This document shows, in pieces, positions 43,901-53,857 of a stretch of DNA of 64,000 nt. The position numbers were made by a program, and so were the translations under genes. Below the pieces are notes generated by a model. It saw only the letters and a program-made list of their open reading frames with translations, was not told where the DNA came from and made no database searches. Origin of the DNA: Pelagibius sp965227505 (GTDB lineage: Bacteria; Pseudomonadota; Alphaproteobacteria; Kiloniellales; Kiloniellaceae). The DNA is taken from assembly GCF_965227505.1 (NCBI RefSeq), contig NZ_OZ245757.1, forward strand, positions 3,534,001 to 3,598,000. Reading direction: 5' to 3'. Each line of letters starts with the position of its first letter. Within the stretch, counting starts at the first letter, position 1.

Positions 43901-44412
43901 ACCTCATGTATCCGGAGGTCTTCGTCGACTACGCCAAGCACCGCCGTGCCTATGGCGACACCTCCGCCTTGCCGACGCCGGTCTACTTCTACGGCATGGA
44001 GCCGGGCCAGGAGATCGCCGTCGATATCGAGCGCGGCAAGACGCTCATCATTTCCTACCTGGCGTTAAGCGATCCCGACGAAGAAGGCCAGCGCACCGTC
44101 TTCTTCGAACTGAACGGCCAGCCCCGCACGGTGAAGGTGCTGGACAAGGTCCTGGCTGCCTCCGGCAAGGTGCGCCGCAAGGCCGACGAATCAGACCCCG
44201 GCCAGGTGGGGGCGCCCATGCCGGGCCTGATCGTCAACATCTGCGATGTCGGCAAGCGGGTGGCCGCCGGCGACCGCCTCTTCACCATCGAAGCCATGAA
44301 GATGGAAACCGCCGTCTATGCCGAGACCGCCGGCAAGGTGGGCGAGGTGGTGGCCGCGGCCGGCAGCCGCGTCGAGCCACACGACCTGGTGGTGGTGCTG
44401 GAGCCGGGTTAA
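40930..44412 (+). CDS. pyc: Pyruvate carboxylase
   Basis: 1160 residues, one-chain PC. Domain order: biotin carboxylase (about 12-460, with ATP-grasp GGGGRGMR and EVNPRIQVEHTVTE), carboxyltransferase (about 545-830, TDTTMRDAHQSLFATRMRS and GIKDMGGLCKP with the carbamylated Lys), tetramerisation part, and the biotin carrier at the end, with biotin on K1124 in IEAMKMETA. It makes oxaloacetate from pyruvate. Full length, no damage visible. GAGAG precedes the ATG closely. Confidence 0.96.
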   Translation: MSPSRVGGARPPFRKLLVANRSEIAIRVLRAANELGIRTVAIYSHEDRFALHRFKADQAFQVGKGKEPVAAYLDIDDILRIAREARVDAIHPGYGFLSENPDFAEACAKAGITFIGPKPDVMRRLGSKVEARALAEEAGIPVMPATGALPHDEAEAAKLAEGIGYPIMAKASWGGGGRGMRVVEDAGQLHEQVAAGRREAKAAFGNDEIFLEKLVRQARHVEVQVLGDTHGNVIHLFERDCSMQRRNQKIVERAPAPYLSEAKRAELCDAAVRLARAAGYECAGTVEFLMDAETDALYFIEVNPRIQVEHTVTEEVTGVDLVKAQIRISAGARIGESESGVPAQHQLSLDGHALQCRITTEDPLNKFIPDYGRISAYRGATGFGIRLDGGTAYSGALITPFYDSLLEKVTAWGPTAAEATARMDRALREFRIRGVATNLWFLEAVIGHPKFQSGEATTRFIDSTPELFDFHRRRDRATRLLTFIGDVIVNGNPEVEGRPLPSPATPAILPEIPPASLLQDPPAGSKQRLDALGPEGFAKWMLEQNKLLLTDTTMRDAHQSLFATRMRSYDLVAIAPAYARLLPQLLSLECWGGATFDVALRFLKEDPWERLAALREAVPNTLLQMLTRGSNGVGYSNYPDNVVRHFIAQAADAGIDLFRVFDSLNWVENMRVSIDAIRETGLLCEAAICYTGDLSDPGEDKYDLKYYVGLAKELEAAGAHILGIKDMGGLCKPAAARLLVTTLKQETGLPIHFHTHDTSGISAASVLAAAEAGVDAADAAMDAMSGLTSQPNLGSISAALAGSPRDPGLDREALREINAYWEGARRHYAGFESEMRAGASSVYEHGMPGGQFTNLQEQARALGLARKWGAVEKAYAQVNEMFGDIVKVTPTSKVVGDMALYMVSNGLTPEDVMDPAREVAFPASVIALFRGEVGQPYGGFPEALQKKVLKGEAPLSERRGATLPPADLTALRKEAEKKARRHIGERELSSYLMYPEVFVDYAKHRRAYGDTSALPTPVYFYGMEPGQEIAVDIERGKTLIISYLALSDPDEEGQRTVFFELNGQPRTVKVLDKVLAASGKVRRKADESDPGQVGAPMPGLIVNICDVGKRVAAGDRLFTIEAMKMETAVYAETAGKVGEVVAAAGSRVEPHDLVVVLEPG

Positions 44413-44437
44413 GTGCCGCTTGCTCCGGACGACGCCA

Positions 44438-44457
44438 GGACTGGCCGCCGGCAGTCC
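44438..44457 (+). other. Perfect 6-bp hairpin after pyc
   Basis: GGACTG and CAGTCC around an eight-base loop, 25 bases after the pyc stop; a weak TTTT follows ten bases later. Possible terminator. Confidence 0.35.
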
Positions 44458-44555
44458 GGCTGGCTGTTTTGCGTGTTCTTTTGAACCTTTTCTAAACGGT
44501 TGCGACAAAGAGGTAATCACCCCTCAGCAACGGTTCGAGAAAAGGAGACCCGACG

Positions 44556-44813
44556 GTGTCCAAAACCCCAAGCCTTGTCCTTGCCGCCCTTCTGGCCGCA
44601 TCGGCACTCACCCCGTCCCTGGCCTCCGCCATCGACAAAGGCCCCTGTGATCACTGCACCATGGAGCCCATCGTGGTTAAGGGCGAGCGCCCCGCAAAGG
44701 AAGAGGACAAAAGCCAGGAGCCGAACCAGGAAATCCGGGTCGAGCAGCCGGATTTGAAAAACGGTTACTCCCCGCAATTCTACTTCCAAACACGGTCGAA
44801 CACGAGCAAGTAG
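44556..44813 (+). CDS. Small exported protein with CxxC, 85 residues
   Basis: A signal peptide (LVLAALLAASALTPSLASA) is followed by a short acidic mature part with CDHC, then EPIVVKGERPA, and a polar tail. The CxxC pair may bind metal or form a disulfide. Start GTG 44556 has AAAGGAG seven bases upstream. Family unknown. Confidence 0.65.
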   Translation: MSKTPSLVLAALLAASALTPSLASAIDKGPCDHCTMEPIVVKGERPAKEEDKSQEPNQEIRVEQPDLKNGYSPQFYFQTRSNTSK

Positions 44814-44986
44814 CTGCCCTCCCCCTGTCGGGCTGCCATTCTTGGTGGTTCCGAATTCGGGGGGCCGATCCCTGCTATTCACCGGCGTATCGTGGCGTGC
44901 CGGTGGACCGGCAGGAACGGTAGCTATCGAACCCTGCGAAGGTTCCTGCTAGCCTGACCGCACCGCAAGCAACCGGGATTTCTCCT

Positions 44987-45187
44987 TTGCCGCCATCGCC
45001 AAGACTTCCCGCCCGCTCCAGTTGGACCGCCCTCTCGTTGGTTTTCTTCGGCGGCCTGCTTCTGGCCGGATGCAGCACGGCGCAGATCGGTCGCGCCCTG
45101 GGTGCATTCTGCCACTCCGCCGACACCTGCACGGCGCACAACGCCGACGGCACCCCGGTCAGCGGACGCTGGTACAACCCCTACTGA
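44987..45187 (+). CDS. Small lipoprotein, 66 residues
   Basis: The hydrophobic segment LSLVFFGGLLLAGC ends in a lipobox, cysteine near residue 29. The mature part (about 38 residues) has two more Cys (FCHSADTC) and NADGTPVSGRWYNPY. TTG 44987 is the start; the ribosome site GGGA is modest. Function unknown. Confidence 0.6.
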   Translation: MPPSPRLPARSSWTALSLVFFGGLLLAGCSTAQIGRALGAFCHSADTCTAHNADGTPVSGRWYNPY

Positions 45188-45304
45188 CAGCGCCGGGCGG
45201 AGCCTCCGTCCTTCGGCTAACTCCCTAAAATTCCAGCTTTCATCTTTCCTCAAGGTTCGGCTGATAGTCGATATGACTAGGATCAGTCGGGAGATCATTC
45301 CCAG

Positions 45305-45730
45305 ATGATGGGTGCCGCCAAACTCGCAGCTACGCTGGCGTTGCTCGCCGTGCTCGCCGTGCCGGAGGTCTCCGGCGCGGCGGCGACGGCCGGCCGGCCT
45401 TCGGCACGGACCGGTGAGGTGACTCAGATCGACGCCGACTCCTTCCAGAAGATGCTGGAGGAGGTGAGCGCCCTTGAGGGCGCCGTTGCAGCCGAGGACG
45501 GCGGCATTACCCGTGTCGAGATCGCGACCGACGGCAAGGTCTGGTTCTTCACGCAGCCTGGCCACGCCGCTCATCCCGCCGTCGTCTCGGTACAGATCCT
45601 GCGCGAGGAGGGGGTGCCCCACATCCAGACCGACGGCTGGCGCGGCGGCAACCGCATGGCCTTCGACGAGTGGTTCACGGCATTCGTGCGGCGCAACGCC
45701 CACCTCGCCCGCAAGTGGCGCGAAGAGTAG
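45305..45730 (+). CDS. Exported protein of unknown function
   Basis: 141 residues. A signal peptide (AATLALLAVLAVPEVSGAA) is followed by a folded part: TQIDADSFQKMLEEVSALEGAV, ITRVEIATDGKVWFFTQPGHAAHPAVVSV and DEWFTAFVRRNAHLARKW. The mix of helices and a central sheet looks like a real periplasmic domain. Family not recognised. It is convergent with the CobW gene. Confidence 0.7.
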   Translation: MMGAAKLAATLALLAVLAVPEVSGAAATAGRPSARTGEVTQIDADSFQKMLEEVSALEGAVAAEDGGITRVEIATDGKVWFFTQPGHAAHPAVVSVQILREEGVPHIQTDGWRGGNRMAFDEWFTAFVRRNAHLARKWREE

Positions 45731-45744
45731 CGCGGGGCCGTTCT

Positions 45745-46856
<1,112 letters not shown>

Positions 46857-46857
<1 letters not shown>

Positions 46858-47939
46858 CACGCTCTGGCGGCCTTTCGGCGCGCCCGCAGATGATAGAGAC
46901 ACCAGAGCGCGGCGGTGAGCACCAGGATAGCGCCGGCCTGATGCAGGGCCGCCGCCCAGATCGGCACCACCAGCAGCAGGGTGACGATGCCGAGCGCGAG
47001 CTGAAGCAGCGCCACGATGGCGAGAAGCGCGAAGCCGCCTTGGGCCGCAGGAGCCAGATCCAGGCGCAGCGACCACAGCCAGATCGCAAGACAGGCCAAC
47101 ACCGTGGCGACAGCGAGCAGGCGGTGGTTGAACTGCACGGCAGCGTGGTTTTCGAAGAGGTTCAGCGGCCAGGGTGCGAGCATCCCATAGCCGGCCGGCA
47201 CCAGATCGCCGTCCATCAGGGGAAAGGTGTTATAGACCAGACCCGCGTTCAGGCCGGCGACGAAGCCGCCGGAGAGGATGGTGACTGCGACCAGGGCCAG
47301 CAGGGCGAAGGCGCCGCGGCGCAGCCCGGCGGCGCCCGGGTCGCGGCTGCGCTCCGGCCGCGGCCAGAACTGGCCGAGCGCCAGCCAGAACAGATAGGCG
47401 TAGATCGCCAGTGCCAGACCCAGGTGGGCCACCAGGCGGTACTGGCTGACATCCGTGCGGTCGCCGAAGCCGCTGGCCACCATGAACCAGCCGAGCAGGC
47501 CCTGAAGGCCGCCCAGGGCAAGCGCGATCAGCAGCAGCATCGTCATGCGCCGGTCGAGCCGTCCTCGCCACCAGAACCAGAGGAAGGGCAGCGCGAAGAC
47601 GACGCCGATCAGCCGGCCCCAGAGCCTGTGGATGTACTCCCACCAGAAAATGGTCTTGAACTCGGCCAGGCTCATACCGGCATTAATCTGCTGATACTCG
47701 GGGATCTGCCGGTAGAGATCGAAGAGGCGCTGCCACTCGCCAGTGCTCAGCGGCGGGAGCGCGCCGCTGATCGGCGCCCACTCCATGATGGACAGGCCGG
47801 ACTCGGTGAGGCGGGTGATGGCGCCGATCACCGCCATGGCGAAGATCATGGCGCAGCAGCCGAGCAGCCAGATCCCCACCGCACGGTCGGTCGAAGCCGT
47901 GCGGGGAGCGGCGAAGCTGACGGGCGTCGTGGTTGTCAT
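46857..47939 (-). CDS. ctaA: Heme A synthase
   Basis: 360 residues with eight membrane helices in two four-helix bundles. The enzyme oxidises the C8 methyl of heme O to heme A for aa3-type oxidase. His ligands appear in WWEYIHRLWGR, LVAHLGLALA, VQFNHRLLA and ALHQAGAILV, and the bacterial ESGLSIMEW is present. The start at ATG 47939 gives the usual length. No cytochrome oxidase genes are in the window. The CobW gene is coupled downstream. Confidence 0.93.
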
Positions 47940-48171
47940 TGGCGCTAACCTAGTGGCCCCGGGCCCTTGCGCCAAGACCGGGAAAGCTTTCGCGGAGAGA
48001 GCCGTGGCGGCGCGCGACCTTCTGTCGCGCCGCTGCGCGGTCAAAGCCTGCAGACGTTGCAGGGCCGGCGCTCCAGGGCGCTGGATCTTGGGGGAGCTAC
48101 GCCGTCGTGGACCTGTCCCAGGGGACCTGGCCCAGGGGTTCGGCTGCCGGCGGGCCGGCTCTCGTAGGTCT

Positions 48172-48435
48172 CTACTGCAGGGTCAGGCAGCAGGCGGCGA
48201 AGCGGGTGTCCGGGGCCCGGATGATCGGGATATTGGCGACCTTCACCGAGTGCAGCGGGCCGTCCAGATTTTTTTCCCAGAAGGCCAGGAACTTATGCAG
48301 TTCCGGGTAGTTCGGCGCCAGGTCGTATTCCTGCCAGATATAGGTCTGCAGCAGAGCCGGGTGATCCGGCAAGTGGTAGAGAATCTCGGCCGTCGTCAGC
48401 CGATAGTCGTTCATCTGCAGCGCAAGATCGCTCAT
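48172..48435 (-). CDS. Usg family protein
   Basis: 87 residues. The sequence DYRLTTAEILYHLPDHPALLQTYIWQEYDLAP is characteristic of the small Usg family found in alphaproteobacteria, of unknown role (named for a gene upstream of trp genes). GGAGG lies four bases before ATG 48435. No trp gene is here. Confidence 0.85.
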   Translation of the reverse strand: MSDLALQMNDYRLTTAEILYHLPDHPALLQTYIWQEYDLAPNYPELHKFLAFWEKNLDGPLHSVKVANIPIIRAPDTRFAACCLTLQ

Positions 48436-48654
48436 CTTCCCTCCTATCTCACCGTCCCTTGGGACCCGATAGGGATCAAGCTTGCCCACCTGTCATTGAA
48501 ATCTCAACAAAATAACGTTAAGAAAACAATAACTTAGCAGCCTCTCGTGAGGAGTGCTGCTATGTCGTTTGCAGGAGGGCAAGCCCCGGCGCCGGCCGGG
48601 GGCGGCCGCTGGGCAGACGGGTGGGATCGGCGAAGAGGGGAAGAGCGGCGGGCG

Positions 48655-49059
48655 CTACAGCCGCATGTTGCGGGCGCGGGTGCCGCGCTCGATGGCGGCG
48701 GCGGGCAGGCGGCCCACCTGCAGACGGTGGCGCAGCATCTCCAGCAGCCGCAGCTCCTCCTGGGTCACCGCGCTGTCGGCGGCGGCCACGTCCAGGGCGA
48801 TCGCGTAGGCGGTCTCGGAGAGCTTGCCCGGCAGGTGCCCGGTGATGAAACCCAGAACCGCCTCCAGGCCGTTCTCCTGGCCCAGCATCTCGGCGCAGGC
48901 CTGGGCGGCCTTCGGCAGCTCATTCAGATCATAGTCTGCGAAGACCGGCAGGTGCTTTACCGTGTCGCCGATGGTCAGCAACTCAGAGTCGGTCATATCC
49001 CGGTCGGCGGCGGAAACGAGAACCATGGTGTAGACGAGGGCCGTGTGATGATCGGACAT
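48655..49059 (-). CDS. TerB-like protein
   Basis: 134 residues, all helical. The pattern YTMVLVSAADRDMTDSELLTIGDTV and DVAAADSAVTQEELRLLEML shows the two acidic helix-loop-helix units of the tellurite-resistance TerB family, which may bind metal. No ter operon is present, so a tellurite role is not implied. Start ATG 49059. Confidence 0.8.
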   Translation of the reverse strand: MSDHHTALVYTMVLVSAADRDMTDSELLTIGDTVKHLPVFADYDLNELPKAAQACAEMLGQENGLEAVLGFITGHLPGKLSETAYAIALDVAAADSAVTQEELRLLEMLRHRLQVGRLPAAAIERGTRARNMRL

Positions 49060-49281
49060 TGCGCTTCGCTTTTTGCTCTCTGCTGTGCGGAACCTGGATG
49101 ACGGCGTTGTGAGGCGGAACGGACTTTCTCTGGCGAACCGAACCCGGCTCCGGCGAACCGGCCCTGGCGGCGGCGAAGACTAGTCAGGCGGCAGCGGCGA
49201 GGTCAAGCCTGCAACGTCTGCGGGGCAGACAGGCGGTTTTAGCGCTTGGCAAGCCCCAGGTGCGGCGGCAAGGTCCGCGCC

Positions 49282-50220
49282 ATGGGGCCCATCCTGAACG
49301 TTGTCTTCCCGGTCTTCGGTATCATGCTTGCCGGCTATCTGGCCGGGCGCTTCCGCATTCTCGGGAACGAGAGCAGCGAGGCGCTGAACCGCTTCGTCTA
49401 CTACATCGCCCTGCCGGCCCTGTTCTTCATCTCCATGGCCAGGGTTTCCCTCGATCAGGTCTTCAACCTGCCGTTCCTGGCGGCCTACGGCGGCGGCGTG
49501 GCCTTCACCTTCGTGCTGGCCTTTGTCGTCGCACGCTTTGCTTTTCCCAACCGCCTGGGCGCCCTGGGGCTCGGCGGCCTCTCCGCCATCTTCTCGAACA
49601 CAGGCTACATGGGCATTCCGCTTCTGATGCTGGCCTTCGGCGAAGCGGGCATGCTGCCGGCCATCATCACCACCATTCTGAACGGCGCAGTGATCATGGC
49701 CCTCGGCATCGCGCTGCTGGAACTGGACGTGCACCAGGGCAAGGGGGCGGTGACGGTGCTGCGCGGCGTGCTCGGCGGAATCCTGCGCTCGCCGCTGGCG
49801 ATCTCCGCCGTGCTCGGCCTCGGCGCCTCCGCCCTCGGGTTGCCGATCCCCCAGGCGCTGGCCACCTTCTGCGACATCCTGGGCGCCGCCGCCGGCCCCT
49901 GCGCACTCTTCGCCATCGGCCTCTTCATGGTGGGCAAGTCCTTCACCGCCGGGATGACGGAGGTCGGCTGGCTGGTGCTGCTGAAACTGGCGGTGCAGCC
50001 CCTGGTGACCTGGTGGCTCGCCTTCCAGGTCTTCACCATGGACCCGATCTGGGCGGCGGGTGCCCTTATCCAGTCGGCCCTGCCCACCGGCGCCCTGGTC
50101 TTCGTCCTCGCCCAGCAGTACGGCATCTACATCCAGCGCTCCACGGCGGTCATCATGATCTCCACTGTCGTCTCGCTGGCGACGCTTTCGGCGCTCTTCG
50201 TCTACCTGGGGATCGGCTGA
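49282..50220 (+). CDS. AEC-family permease (auxin efflux carrier type)
   Basis: 312 residues with ten helices in two repeats. The family has broken-helix motifs, seen here as ALPALFFISMA, GLSAIFSNTGYMGIPLLMLAFG and ALPTGALVFVLAQQYG. Members export or import small organic anions such as malate. Its partner or substrate is unknown. ATG 49282 opens the first helix. Confidence 0.9.
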   Translation: MGPILNVVFPVFGIMLAGYLAGRFRILGNESSEALNRFVYYIALPALFFISMARVSLDQVFNLPFLAAYGGGVAFTFVLAFVVARFAFPNRLGALGLGGLSAIFSNTGYMGIPLLMLAFGEAGMLPAIITTILNGAVIMALGIALLELDVHQGKGAVTVLRGVLGGILRSPLAISAVLGLGASALGLPIPQALATFCDILGAAAGPCALFAIGLFMVGKSFTAGMTEVGWLVLLKLAVQPLVTWWLAFQVFTMDPIWAAGALIQSALPTGALVFVLAQQYGIYIQRSTAVIMISTVVSLATLSALFVYLGIG

Positions 50221-50303
50221 GCGGGACTGCTCGGACCCTGCGCAAAGAAGGGTATGCGAACGCCGTGCTTGTGCGGCGAGGCGCAGGGTTCGACAATCGA
50301 GCC

Positions 50304-50843
50304 ATGACGGAAGTCCTGAAGGATATCCGCGCGGCCGAGTTGGATCTGGAGACCGGCCTGGCACTCTATCCGGATTTGGTTCAGGCGCTGGCTTATTGGC
50401 GCGGCAAGTGCGGGGCGCGCTTTGCGCCAGCGCGCGAGGACATCGACCCGACCGAGATCGCCGCACTGCTGCCGCGGGTGATGCTGGCCGATGTCGTGAC
50501 GGCGGACGACGGCGGTCTCGACTTCCTCTACCGCCTGAGCGGCACCGGCATCTGCGATGTCCACGGCTACAACCTGACCAGCCTGCATCCGCGTGACCTC
50601 AGTCCGCCGGCCTATGGGCAGATGGTCCATGAGCACTACTGCGCCGCGGTGGAAGGCCGCGGCCCTCTGGCGCATGTACTGGCGCTGCAGACCAACATCA
50701 AGCAGCGTTCCTACGCGCGCATCATTCTGCCGCTCTCCGCCGACGGCGAGAGCGTCACCATGCTGATGATGGTGGACAGCGCGAAGCAGAACGCCCTGCA
50801 CGAGTTCCTGGAGGTGATCAGGGTCTACGGCAAGCCGGTGTGA
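50304..50843 (+). CDS. PAS-domain protein (PAS_5/DUF1457 type)
   Basis: 179 residues. Motifs of the alphaproteobacterial PAS_5 family: LALYPDLVQALAYWRGKCGARFAPAREDIDPTEI and FLYRLSGTGICDVHGYNLT, then RIILPLSADG. These proteins resemble single-domain sensors. A linked output domain is absent. It follows the AEC gene with an 83-base gap and is convergent with the helicase. Confidence 0.85.
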   Translation: MTEVLKDIRAAELDLETGLALYPDLVQALAYWRGKCGARFAPAREDIDPTEIAALLPRVMLADVVTADDGGLDFLYRLSGTGICDVHGYNLTSLHPRDLSPPAYGQMVHEHYCAAVEGRGPLAHVLALQTNIKQRSYARIILPLSADGESVTMLMMVDSAKQNALHEFLEVIRVYGKPV

Positions 50844-50861
50844 TTGCCCTGGCCGGGCGCG

Positions 50862-53714
50862 TCAGCGGCCGAGGAAGTCCTTCACGCCGGCCACGGCGTC
50901 TGCAAGCCCGACGCGTTCGGCGGTCACCGTCTCCGGAAAGGCGTTCAGGAGGCGCGAGGGCAGCGGATCCAACAGCACGAAGACGCCGCGGTCGTCGGCG
51001 CGGCGGATCAGGCGCCCGAAGGCCTGGCGCAGTTTCAGGCGCGTGAGCTGTTCGTCGTAGGCGCGTCCGCCGAAGACGGCGCGGCGGGCCTTGTGGATGA
51101 TGTCCGGCCGGGGCCAGGGCACGCGGTCGAAGGCGATGAGCCGCAGCGAGCGGCCGGGCACGTCGACGCCGTCGCGCACCGCATCGGTGCCGAGCAGGCA
51201 GGAGTCCTCCTCGGCGCGGAAGATGTCGACCAGGGTTCCCGTGTCCAGGCCGTCGACGTGCTGGCTGTAAAGCGGCAGGCCCGCCTCGGCCAGCGCGGGG
51301 GCGAGGCGCTTCTGCACCGCGCGCAGGCGCGCGATGGCGGTGAAGAGGCCCAGCGCGCCGCCGCCGGCGGCGAGAAAGAGCGCGCGGTAGGCGGCGGCCA
51401 ACTGGCCCAGGTCGCCGCGCTTCAGGTCGTGGACGATGAAAACGCGGGTCTGGCGGGCGTAGTCGAAGGGCGAGGGCAGGCTGACGCGGGAGACCCGGGC
51501 GGCCATGTGGGCGATGCCCAGGCGGGCATCGGCGGCACGCCAGACCGGCGGTTCCTCGGCGCTGCCGGTTGCGGCCTTGTTGCTGCTTGGTTCGGCGAAG
51601 CTCTGGTCGGCCAGGGTGGCGGAGGTGATGAGCAGGCCGTGGGCGGAGCGGCCCAGACTTTCGGCAAGGGGGCGGCTGGGGTCGATCCAGTGGCGGTAGA
51701 GGCCGATGTCGAGGGTGCGCCCGTCGATGCGCTCGATGGCCAGCCAGTCGCAGAACTCCGGCGGCGTGTCCTCGGCCAGTGCGCGCAGCATGTCGCGCCA
51801 GGCGGCCAGGGGCAGCAGGGCGCGGCTCTCCAGCCCGCGGGCCGCGGCTTCGATGCGGCGCCGGCTGTCGCTGTCCAACGTTTCGGCCTCGTCGTCCAGG
51901 CGCGCCAGCAGGAGGCGGCGCAGCTCCTTCAGCGGCGCGACAAGGTCGCCCAAATCGGCAGCGAGGGTCTCGGCGGCGGTCAGCAGGCCTTCGAGAGGCG
52001 GCTGGGCCGGGGCTTCCAGGCTGTAGGGCTGGTCCTGGCCGCCGGCGCGGGCGAGGACCTGCTGCGCGGCCACGGCCAGGAAGGCCTCGCAGGTGCCCTG
52101 CGCACGCTGCTCCTCCACTCTTTGCCGCCAGCCTTCCCCGGCCAGCACCTTCGCGGCGCCAAGCGCCCGCTCCAGGGCGTTCAGGGCCGCCTCGTCGGCG
52201 CCCAGCAGATCCTCCAGGCGGCGGCGCAGGCCGCGCATGCGGCTGGCCCCGCCGGCGCCCCTGCGCCCGCCCTCGGCCCCCAGCAGCCAGCGGCGCAGTT
52301 CGCGCGCCTCCAGGCCGCTCAGGTGGGCGGCAAAGGCGCTGTCCGCCGCCTCGAAGAGGTGATGGCCCTCGTCGAAGACGTAGCGGCTGGGCAGCTGTCC
52401 GTCGTCGCCGCCGCCCATGGCCGCCTGGATCATCACCAGCGCATGGTTGGCGATGACGATGTCGGCCTGGCGGGCGCTGCGCACCGAACGCTCGATGAAG
52501 CATTTCTTGTAGTGCTGGCAGGCGGAATAGATGCACTCGCCGCGGCGGTCGGCGAGCCCCAGAGTGCGCGCCGGCCCGAAGAGATCGACGAACCAGCCGG
52601 GGAAGTCGCCGCCCACCATGTCGCCGTTGCGCGTCCGCAGCGCCCAGCGTGCCATGAGGCCGAGAGCCACCGCATCCTGCGGACGGGCGGGAAGCTGGCC
52701 CACCGCCTCGGCGAGGTTCAGGAGGCAGAGATAGTTTTCCCGCCCCTTGCGGATGACCACCTTGGCAGCTTTCTCGCGCGGCTCCGGATAGAGCGCTGCC
52801 AGTTCTTCGTCCACCTGGCCCTGCAGGTTGCGGGTGTAGGTGGAGATCCAGGCGGCGGCATCGTTGCGCTCGGCCCAGAGGCTGGCCGGCGCCAGATAGC
52901 CCAGGGTCTTGCCGGTGCCGGTCCCGGCCTCGGCCAGCACCACCTCGGGCGCGTCCTCGGTCGCGCGGGGCGCAAAGGCGGCGCTGACCGCGGCGGCGTA
53001 GTCGGCCTGCTGCGGGCGCGGCTCGGCCTCCGCCGCGGTCATCTGGCCCAGGACCTCGGCAAGGCGGGCGCGGCTTTCCTCCGGCAGCACCGGCCGGCTG
53101 CCCGGCGCACCGCGCGGCGCCCGTTCCTCCCAGTCCGGCAGGCGCTCCCAGACCCGCAGCCCCAGAGAGCGCCGCGGCAGGGTGCTGCCGCCCTCGCCAT
53201 AGCCCAGCGCGGCGATGACGAAGGGTCCCCAGGGCCAGCCGGCCTGGGCCATGGTCCAGGCGATGCCCGCTGCGTCGCGATCGCCCCCGGAAGAGGAGGT
53301 CCCGCGCGCCGCCAGTTCCTGCAGCAGGGTGGCGGCGGCCTGCGGCAGCAGCGCCGCGGCCGCCTCCGGCTCGCTTGGCTTCGGGAACCCCAGCACGGCG
53401 GCCAGGCCGTAGGGACTGGGCGGGCAGAAGCTGGCCGGCCGCACGAAGGCATAGAGCTCCAGCAGGTCGAAGGCGGGAAAGGGATCGCAGCCCAGGCGCC
53501 GCGCCAGCCCCGGCCCATGGCAGACGATTGGAGGCTCGCTGCGGGCGCGCAGCGCCGCCTCGGCGACCGAAAGGCTCAGAACCTCCCCGTCCCGGTCGAT
53601 CCAGACCACGCGGCCGGGCGCGCCCAGCAGAACCGGCGCCGCCGGCAGCCTCAGCGGCGCCGGAGCGGGTGCCGAATCGGCCTTTGCCTGGGATGGAACG
53701 GAGGGGGAACCCAT
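50862..53714 (-). CDS. DinG-like ATP-dependent DNA helicase with Fe-S site
   Basis: 950 residues. The N-terminal 230 residues look like a degenerate exonuclease-type domain; then Q-motif PQQADYAAAV, Walker A AEAGTGTGKT (261-270), iron-sulfur ligands C330, C394, C399, C405, DEGH (448-451), and C-terminal motif VI QAFGRLIRRADDRGVF. This set defines the XPD/DinG family, which unwinds DNA 5' to 3' and resolves R-loops. Full length and undamaged. The ATG at 53714 diverges from the sigma-factor gene. Confidence 0.9.
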   Translation of the reverse strand: MGSPSVPSQAKADSAPAPAPLRLPAAPVLLGAPGRVVWIDRDGEVLSLSVAEAALRARSEPPIVCHGPGLARRLGCDPFPAFDLLELYAFVRPASFCPPSPYGLAAVLGFPKPSEPEAAAALLPQAAATLLQELAARGTSSSGGDRDAAGIAWTMAQAGWPWGPFVIAALGYGEGGSTLPRRSLGLRVWERLPDWEERAPRGAPGSRPVLPEESRARLAEVLGQMTAAEAEPRPQQADYAAAVSAAFAPRATEDAPEVVLAEAGTGTGKTLGYLAPASLWAERNDAAAWISTYTRNLQGQVDEELAALYPEPREKAAKVVIRKGRENYLCLLNLAEAVGQLPARPQDAVALGLMARWALRTRNGDMVGGDFPGWFVDLFGPARTLGLADRRGECIYSACQHYKKCFIERSVRSARQADIVIANHALVMIQAAMGGGDDGQLPSRYVFDEGHHLFEAADSAFAAHLSGLEARELRRWLLGAEGGRRGAGGASRMRGLRRRLEDLLGADEAALNALERALGAAKVLAGEGWRQRVEEQRAQGTCEAFLAVAAQQVLARAGGQDQPYSLEAPAQPPLEGLLTAAETLAADLGDLVAPLKELRRLLLARLDDEAETLDSDSRRRIEAAARGLESRALLPLAAWRDMLRALAEDTPPEFCDWLAIERIDGRTLDIGLYRHWIDPSRPLAESLGRSAHGLLITSATLADQSFAEPSSNKAATGSAEEPPVWRAADARLGIAHMAARVSRVSLPSPFDYARQTRVFIVHDLKRGDLGQLAAAYRALFLAAGGGALGLFTAIARLRAVQKRLAPALAEAGLPLYSQHVDGLDTGTLVDIFRAEEDSCLLGTDAVRDGVDVPGRSLRLIAFDRVPWPRPDIIHKARRAVFGGRAYDEQLTRLKLRQAFGRLIRRADDRGVFVLLDPLPSRLLNAFPETVTAERVGLADAVAGVKDFLGR

Positions 53715-53857
53715 GCGCCGGACTATAGCCGCCGCCGGGCGGCGGCGCCATGCGCAGCTTGGTGTTCCGCCGCTCTCACCGTCCCGTCCTTACCACGATG
53801 CCATGCCGGGGGCCTTGCGCTATGCTGGGGCCATGGTGAGGGACCGACCGGGGCCGC

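Noticed and set aside
40858..43941. 1027-codon minus-strand frame over pyruvate carboxylase
   Set aside because: Long only because high G+C removes stops on the other strand; composition is not protein-like.
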